Positions 60,160-64,000 of a DNA stretch of 64,000 nt are shown here, piece after piece (the first letter of the stretch is position 1; the number at the start of each line of letters is the position of its first letter). The notes beneath the pieces were generated by a model. The model was not told where the DNA came from. It did no database searches and worked only from the letters and a program-made list of their open reading frames with translations. A program made the translations under genes and the position numbers. Origin of the DNA: Psychrosphaera aestuarii (GTDB lineage Bacteria > Pseudomonadota > Gammaproteobacteria > Enterobacterales > Alteromonadaceae); assembly GCF_017948405.1 (NCBI RefSeq), contig NZ_CP072844.1, positions 2,914,001 through 2,978,000 of the forward strand. Direction: 5' to 3'.

Positions 60160-60519
60160 ATGAGTCAGAACCTTAAGCTTAACTATGCAGAGTTTCCCGC
60201 TAAAGATTTAGCTTCGACTAAACATTTTTTTGCTCAAGCTTTTGGTTGGACTTTTGTTGATTACGGTCCAGACTACACCGCGTTTACTGATCAAGGCTTA
60301 GATGGAGGTTTCTACAAGTCGGATTTGAACTCGAGCACAGCAAACGGATCTGCTCTACTTGTTCTAAAAACTAACAATCTAGAAGCTACTCAAGCTACCG
60401 TCGAAAAGTGTGGAGGGAAGATATCCACTCCAATATTCTCGTTTCCCGGTGGTCGTCGTTTTCACTTTATAGAACCGAGCGGTAATGAATTTGCTGTATG
60501 GTGTTTAGAAGATTCTTAA
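60160..60519 (+). CDS. VOC (glyoxalase/bleomycin-resistance fold) family protein
   Basis: The 119-residue protein has the paired beta-alpha-beta-beta-beta modules of the VOC superfamily: NYAEFPAKDLASTKHFFAQAFGW at the N terminus, FTDQGLDGGFY in the first module and GGRRFHFIEPSGNEFAVWC at the end with the metal-binding HF and E positions. Likely a dioxygenase-like or antibiotic-binding protein; substrate unknown. AAAAAGGAAA precedes the ATG. Confidence 0.88.
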   Translation: MSQNLKLNYAEFPAKDLASTKHFFAQAFGWTFVDYGPDYTAFTDQGLDGGFYKSDLNSSTANGSALLVLKTNNLEATQATVEKCGGKISTPIFSFPGGRRFHFIEPSGNEFAVWCLEDS

Positions 60520-60582
60520 TAGATAAAACGTTTCAAATACTCGTTTTTGGTAAATCGGAATAACGTTGATCTCTGGTTTCTG

Positions 60583-61125
60583 CTATTGAAGTTGAACCCA
60601 ATTTAATTCTACTTGCTCATCACCAATGGCCACGTACATAGACTGCCCTGAGATCGTTAATGAAATATCCATTGTGCGATTCGCGTGTGACGCTATAGAT
60701 TTAATTTCTTCCCAGTCAAACTGATAAACCTCGACGGCAATGGTAGATAATTGAGGTTGTGATTGTTTCCACCAAACCTCTGATTTTGAATTAAACGTAT
60801 AAATCATGGTTTTTGTTGCTAAACGTGACGCTTTTTTCATTCGTTCAAAGCTAGGCTCACCCACGTCCAACCAAAGGTGCAACTGATCATCGAGGCCCTT
60901 TAACCAAATATCCGGTTCATCTACTGAGCTCAGTCCCTTTGTGAAAGTCATGAGCTTTTCATGATCGTTAGCACTTTGAATACAGAACGCCATTACTCGT
61001 ACCATCATGCGTTCGATTGTTTCTGAAGGGTGTTGCGCTACCGTTAACTGAATGCTGTCGTAATGATCATTGTTAAAGTCTGACAATGCAATTTTAAATT
61101 TATAGATGGTTGGCTTTAAGGCCAT
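60583..61125 (-). CDS. yaeQ: YaeQ family protein
   Basis: The 180-residue protein matches YaeQ: MALKPTIYKFKIALSDFNND at the start, ETIERMMVRVMAFC near residue 37, LWLDVGEPSFERMKKASRLA near 78 and a final domain ending VQLQ. The fold is PD-(D/E)XK-like, but the role is unclear. The start is the conserved MALKPTIYK; ten upstream codons in frame are rejected. Confidence 0.92.
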   Translation of the reverse strand: MALKPTIYKFKIALSDFNNDHYDSIQLTVAQHPSETIERMMVRVMAFCIQSANDHEKLMTFTKGLSSVDEPDIWLKGLDDQLHLWLDVGEPSFERMKKASRLATKTMIYTFNSKSEVWWKQSQPQLSTIAVEVYQFDWEEIKSIASHANRTMDISLTISGQSMYVAIGDEQVELNWVQLQ

Positions 61126-61544
61126 ATTAGGCAAACTCCAGAAGTGACAGAACAAATTAGCTTGTGTTTAAGCAAAGCGCGACCATCATACGCAGGACTG
61201 GGTGTAAAAGCATTAAATATGCGTTATGAATACAAGCTACTCATTTTAGAAAGGCAATATGACGAAAGCAACAACCGCAGTTATTGGACTTGGTGATACT
61301 GACGCCCAACTTTAACGTGTCTATTGGCAACCGGCCAGCCTTTGATTTTAAAGCCAGCGATGACAAGGTTCTTGCTGCTTAACATGGTTAGACAATGAGT
61401 TTGCTGTCTGATCAGAGTCGTGTTTAAAGTAATTACCAAACAGGCAAATAGAATTTAACCCACCGAAAAATAAACATTTATTGAGTATTCCCACTCTATG
61501 TATTACTGTTAACTGACCATAACGGTAAACTACTTGGAGAATTT
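61126..61544. other. Intergenic region with a possible gene remnant
   Basis: The 400 bases hold no complete gene. A short frame at 61259-61315 looks like the N terminus of a dinucleotide-binding protein. The rest shows nothing recognised; the promoter of the PA2779-type gene should lie near its right end. Confidence 0.5.
61259..61384 (+). pseudogene. Possible remnant of an NAD(P)-dependent oxidoreductase
   Basis: MTKATTAVIGLGDTDAQL from 61259 resembles the first 18 residues of a beta-hydroxyacid-dehydrogenase-type enzyme (IGLG loop), then stops. A second frame just after reads VSIGNRPAFDFKASDDK, which could be the next part of such a fold (V-x-x-x-N-R) following a deletion. AAGG precedes the ATG. 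Weak evidence. Confidence 0.3.
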
Positions 61545-61916
61545 ATGAAAAAAATTATTAGTTATTTCTGTATTGCTCTTTTAACTATAGGGTCAAGTGC
61601 ATCTGCATACGCTGGCGTGATCTCATCTGACAAAATTTTACAAAGTGCTAGTTCTCAATACCAAAAGTCTGAAATTTTATCCATGGTTGACTCTGCAGAA
61701 GTTCAGCAGAAACTGATTGAACTTGGCGTAAACCCTCAAGTTGCTAAAGACCGCATAAATGCCATGACCCCGTCTGAATTAGCAAGTGTTAATGCAGAAA
61801 TGGACGACATGCCTGCAGGTGGTATTGTTGGTACTGTGGTTACCGTATTTGTCGTTTTATTTGTGCTCGACATTTTAGGCGTTACTGACGTATTCGATTT
61901 TATCAACCCAATCTAG
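61545..61916 (+). CDS. PA2779-family membrane protein
   Basis: The 123-residue protein has a signal peptide (MKKIISYFCIALLTIGSSASAYA), a conserved middle part (VQQKLIELGVNPQVAKDRINAMTPSELASVN) and a C-terminal membrane helix after a GG (PAGGIVGTVVTVFVVLFVLDILG). This is the PA2779 pattern. It is followed by the PA2778-type peptidase gene, with which it is nearly always paired. The function is unknown. Confidence 0.88.
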   Translation: MKKIISYFCIALLTIGSSASAYAGVISSDKILQSASSQYQKSEILSMVDSAEVQQKLIELGVNPQVAKDRINAMTPSELASVNAEMDDMPAGGIVGTVVTVFVVLFVLDILGVTDVFDFINPI

Positions 61917-61957
61917 ACGATCACCTTCTTATTTAATAAATCGTAATATTGTTAAAT

Positions 61958-61985
61958 CGCCCTGCCTGTCAGGGCGTTACTTTAA
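61958..61985 (+). terminator. Hairpin between PA2779- and PA2778-type genes
   Basis: CGCCCTG pairs with CAGGGCG around a five-base loop, followed by TTACTTT. It may be a partial terminator or attenuator tuning the ratio of the two gene products. Confidence 0.4.
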
Positions 61986-62007
61986 AGATAACAGGCAGAG
62001 CAAAATC

Positions 62008-62973
62008 TTGGTTTATATAAAACATGGTTTGAAGTTTCTAACTCTAGCGGTTCTTTCGCTGTATTTATCTGGATGTATCGCCCCTCAAACGGAGCGCTTT
62101 TTAACTACCTCAACAAACGCTGAACACTTGATAAAAGATGTTCCTTTTTATCCTCAACAAGAGTTTTTTTGTGGGCCAACCACCATTGCCGAAGTATTAA
62201 ACTTTTATGGAGAGTCGATTAAACCTAATGACATCGCCCCGTCGTTATTTATTCCAGGAAGAAATGGCAGCTTACAAGTTGAAATGGCGTCAAGCATTCG
62301 ACAGCTTGGTTACATTGCATATCAAGATCAATTGAACCTGACAGAACTGATTAATATTGTTGAAAAGGATGTGCCTGTCATTGTCCTGCAGAATAATGGA
62401 TTGTCTTGGTATCCAAGATGGCACTATGCCGTTGTTATTGGTTATGAAAAAGCATCTCAATCGTTAATAATGCACACTGGCTTAACGGCAAACCGCAAGG
62501 TCGATATGTCGCTGTTTGAGAGAACTTGGAAACGCGCAAAACACTGGGCGATCGCTCCAATGCCAGTGAGCCTGGCACCGACTGGGTTAAAGGAAATTCC
62601 ATACCTACAAGCTGCACAAGATCTCATCACCGTCGGTCAACAAACGAACGGCGTTATAGCATTAACAACAGCATATAATCATTGGAAAGAGTCTCACCTT
62701 CCTGCACTGTTACTCGCTAATCATTTTATTGAAAGTGAGCCTAATAGAGCGAGAGAATGGTACAAAAAAGCCTTCAAGTTGGCACCAAACAACGCCCCTC
62801 TTTTAAACAACTACGCGTATACTTTGGGGAAATTAGGTTGTAAAAATACGGCTAAACAGTTAATTCAACAAGCCATTGATGCAGAGCCGAATAACGAAAA
62901 CTATATAAACACGTTAAACTCGATACGCTCTATGATTCCAAACGCTAAGCGTATTGAAGAATGTTCATTATAA
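62008..62973 (+). CDS. PA2778-family cysteine peptidase lipoprotein with TPR
   Basis: The 321-residue protein has a lipoprotein signal (LTLAVLSLYLSGC), a C39-like papain-fold peptidase domain with Cys in QQEFFCGPTTIAEVLNFYG near residue 55 and His in RWHYAVVIGY near 139, and C-terminal TPR-like repeats (AREWYKKAFKLAPNNAPLLNNYAYTLGKLG). The start is TTG at 62008 or a later TTG at 62029, since no ATG precedes the signal peptide. The partner PA2779-type gene is just upstream. The substrate is unknown. Confidence 0.85.
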   Translation: MVYIKHGLKFLTLAVLSLYLSGCIAPQTERFLTTSTNAEHLIKDVPFYPQQEFFCGPTTIAEVLNFYGESIKPNDIAPSLFIPGRNGSLQVEMASSIRQLGYIAYQDQLNLTELINIVEKDVPVIVLQNNGLSWYPRWHYAVVIGYEKASQSLIMHTGLTANRKVDMSLFERTWKRAKHWAIAPMPVSLAPTGLKEIPYLQAAQDLITVGQQTNGVIALTTAYNHWKESHLPALLLANHFIESEPNRAREWYKKAFKLAPNNAPLLNNYAYTLGKLGCKNTAKQLIQQAIDAEPNNENYINTLNSIRSMIPNAKRIEECSL

Positions 62974-62987
62974 AAAGGAATATAAAT

Positions 62988-63425
62988 ATGAAATTGAAAA
63001 TAATTACACTGCTATCTTTATTGCTCTCTTTCTCGGCTTTTTCAAATGAATACCAAGAAGAAATAGATAAGTTTTTTAATCTTTATAAAGCTGAGAAAAT
63101 CAGCCAAGCTGTTGATTCAATTTATTCAACAAATAAGTACGTGTCGTCAATTCCAGATCAAGTCCAAAATGTCAAAAACCAATTAACTGCTGCGAAGGGC
63201 ATGTTAGGTGAAATAAATTTCATCAACAAAATTTCTGATTATAAAGTGGGTGATTTGATGGTGCAGGTGACTTACATAGTAACTTATGATCGACAACCAC
63301 TACGATTTGAGTTTCAGTTTTTTAAGGTAAACGACGGCTGGAGAGTCTATTCATTTTCTTTCGACGATGATCTTGATGACGAGCTGAAAGTGCTAGCTAG
63401 AAAGTCAGCACTTTCAAATAGTTAG
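62988..63425 (+). CDS. Small exported protein, unknown
   Basis: The 145-residue protein has a signal peptide (MKLKIITLLSLLLSFSAFS) and a single domain resembling NTF2-like folds: a helical EEIDKFFNLYKAEKISQAVDSIY followed by beta-rich parts ending DGWRVYSFSFD. The ATG at 62988 has AAAAAGGA upstream; the frame is open nine codons earlier, overlapping the previous gene. Probably co-transcribed with the PA2778-type gene. Confidence 0.72.
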   Translation: MKLKIITLLSLLLSFSAFSNEYQEEIDKFFNLYKAEKISQAVDSIYSTNKYVSSIPDQVQNVKNQLTAAKGMLGEINFINKISDYKVGDLMVQVTYIVTYDRQPLRFEFQFFKVNDGWRVYSFSFDDDLDDELKVLARKSALSNS

Positions 63426-63896
63426 TTAACTTGAAACTTTTGCCTCTATAAATGCTTTGGCCGCTTCAGATAAGTGAGCAAAGCTTAGGTAATATCGGCC
63501 TTTGGTGTAGGTTAAAATAACACCCTTTTCCGTTCGTGTTATCGACTTTATGTCATCCCACTCAATGGTAACCTCGTGATACAAGGTCTGTGTTGATACA
63601 CCGGCCTCGTCTATTTTTAACGTCACGTCTGAATTCGACTCTTTTGATAGCATTTGACGCCAAACCCACCACGTTTGCTGCCAATAAACACTCATTGCCT
63701 CTATCACGGACAAAACAATAATAAATATAGCGACATGCCAAAGTTGACCGAGCAGCAAAGCAATACAGCCGAGTATTAAAATCGCTAGAGCTTTTTTATA
63801 AGCTTTAAGGCCTGTAGGTTTGTTCGCTGATTGTTCAAAGCACTCATGGTAGAACGCTTTATCTAACTTAAAAGTTGTCTCGAATGTAAAACTCAA
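63426..63896 (-). CDS. YcxB-like membrane protein
   Basis: The 156-residue protein has an N-terminal strand pair (FTFETTFKLDKAFY), two membrane helices (about residues 34-50 and 51-70) and a C-terminal beta domain (VTLKIDEAGVSTQTLYHEVTIEWDDIKSITRTEKGVILTY) typical of YcxB-like PH-domain proteins. Its stop abuts the end of the convergent upstream gene. Function unknown. Confidence 0.75.
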   Translation of the reverse strand: MSFTFETTFKLDKAFYHECFEQSANKPTGLKAYKKALAILILGCIALLLGQLWHVAIFIIVLSVIEAMSVYWQQTWWVWRQMLSKESNSDVTLKIDEAGVSTQTLYHEVTIEWDDIKSITRTEKGVILTYTKGRYYLSFAHLSEAAKAFIEAKVSS

Positions 63897-64000
63897 AATT
63901 AATCTCTGCTGTGATTTTTTGTGTAGTTTACCTTTAACTATTATTAAAGCCTAGTTTAAGTAAACCTGAGGTGATCACTATAAGTGATGCGCCGGCGGGT

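Overview
The window is about 64 kb of a low-GC gammaproteobacterial chromosome. Gene content and order (secB-gpsA-grxC-yibN beside gpmI-envC-yibQ, priA-ftsN-hslVU, ftsYEX-rpoH, dksA-gluQRS-pcnB-folK-panBC, a PA2779/PA2778-type pair) point to the Alteromonadales, probably near Colwelliaceae/Thalassotalea. That placement is an inference from gene content, not a database result.

Positions 1-43,100 are conserved housekeeping chromosome. In order: a glycosyltransferase/PAP2 pair; an envelope-lipid operon (OlsF-like acyltransferase, metallophosphoesterase, Ppx/GppA); the glyoxylate shunt (aceA, a LysR regulator and malate synthase G glcB); pepB; a DUF808 protein and sfsA; dksA, gluQRS, pcnB, folK, panB and panC, with the aspartate decarboxylase panP convergent to panC and completing pantothenate supply; a TrmB-like methyltransferase with a PhnA-type protein; metJ; a short malic enzyme; rpmE; priA-ftsN-hslV-hslU; an MBL-fold protein with altered metal ligands; gpsA-secB-grxC-rhodanese facing gpmI-envC-yibQ; DUF2797; rpoH, which carries a perfect CIRCE element upstream; ftsY-ftsE-ftsX; and rsmD. 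Several good intrinsic terminators and a few operators can be read directly.

Positions 43,181-58,572 are a chromosomal integron. A complete tyrosine-recombinase integrase with the IntI-specific insertion reads leftward, followed by an attI-type point near 44,485 and 24 attC sites that delimit 24 gene cassettes, nearly all reading rightward. Most cassettes encode small membrane proteins, lipoproteins or exported proteins of unknown function. Recognisable ones are an NTF2-like exported protein, a Phd/RelE-type toxin-antitoxin pair in reverse orientation, a TonB-C-like lipoprotein, a DUF3224 protein, an alpha/beta hydrolase, a HEPN-like protein, an ankyrin-repeat protein and a GNAT acetyltransferase. 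One cassette (with its flanking attC sites) is duplicated, two have no convincing gene, and one holds three genes with a 15-bp perfect palindrome. The array ends in an attC lacking its R' half, next to a decayed BrnT/BrnA toxin-antitoxin remnant.

Positions 58,573-64,000 return to ordinary chromosome: a heptanucleotide tandem repeat, an unknown membrane-anchored protein, a VOC protein, YaeQ, a possible oxidoreductase remnant, the PA2779/PA2778-type pair, a small exported protein and a YcxB-like protein. I saw no tRNA, rRNA, CRISPR array or insertion sequence.
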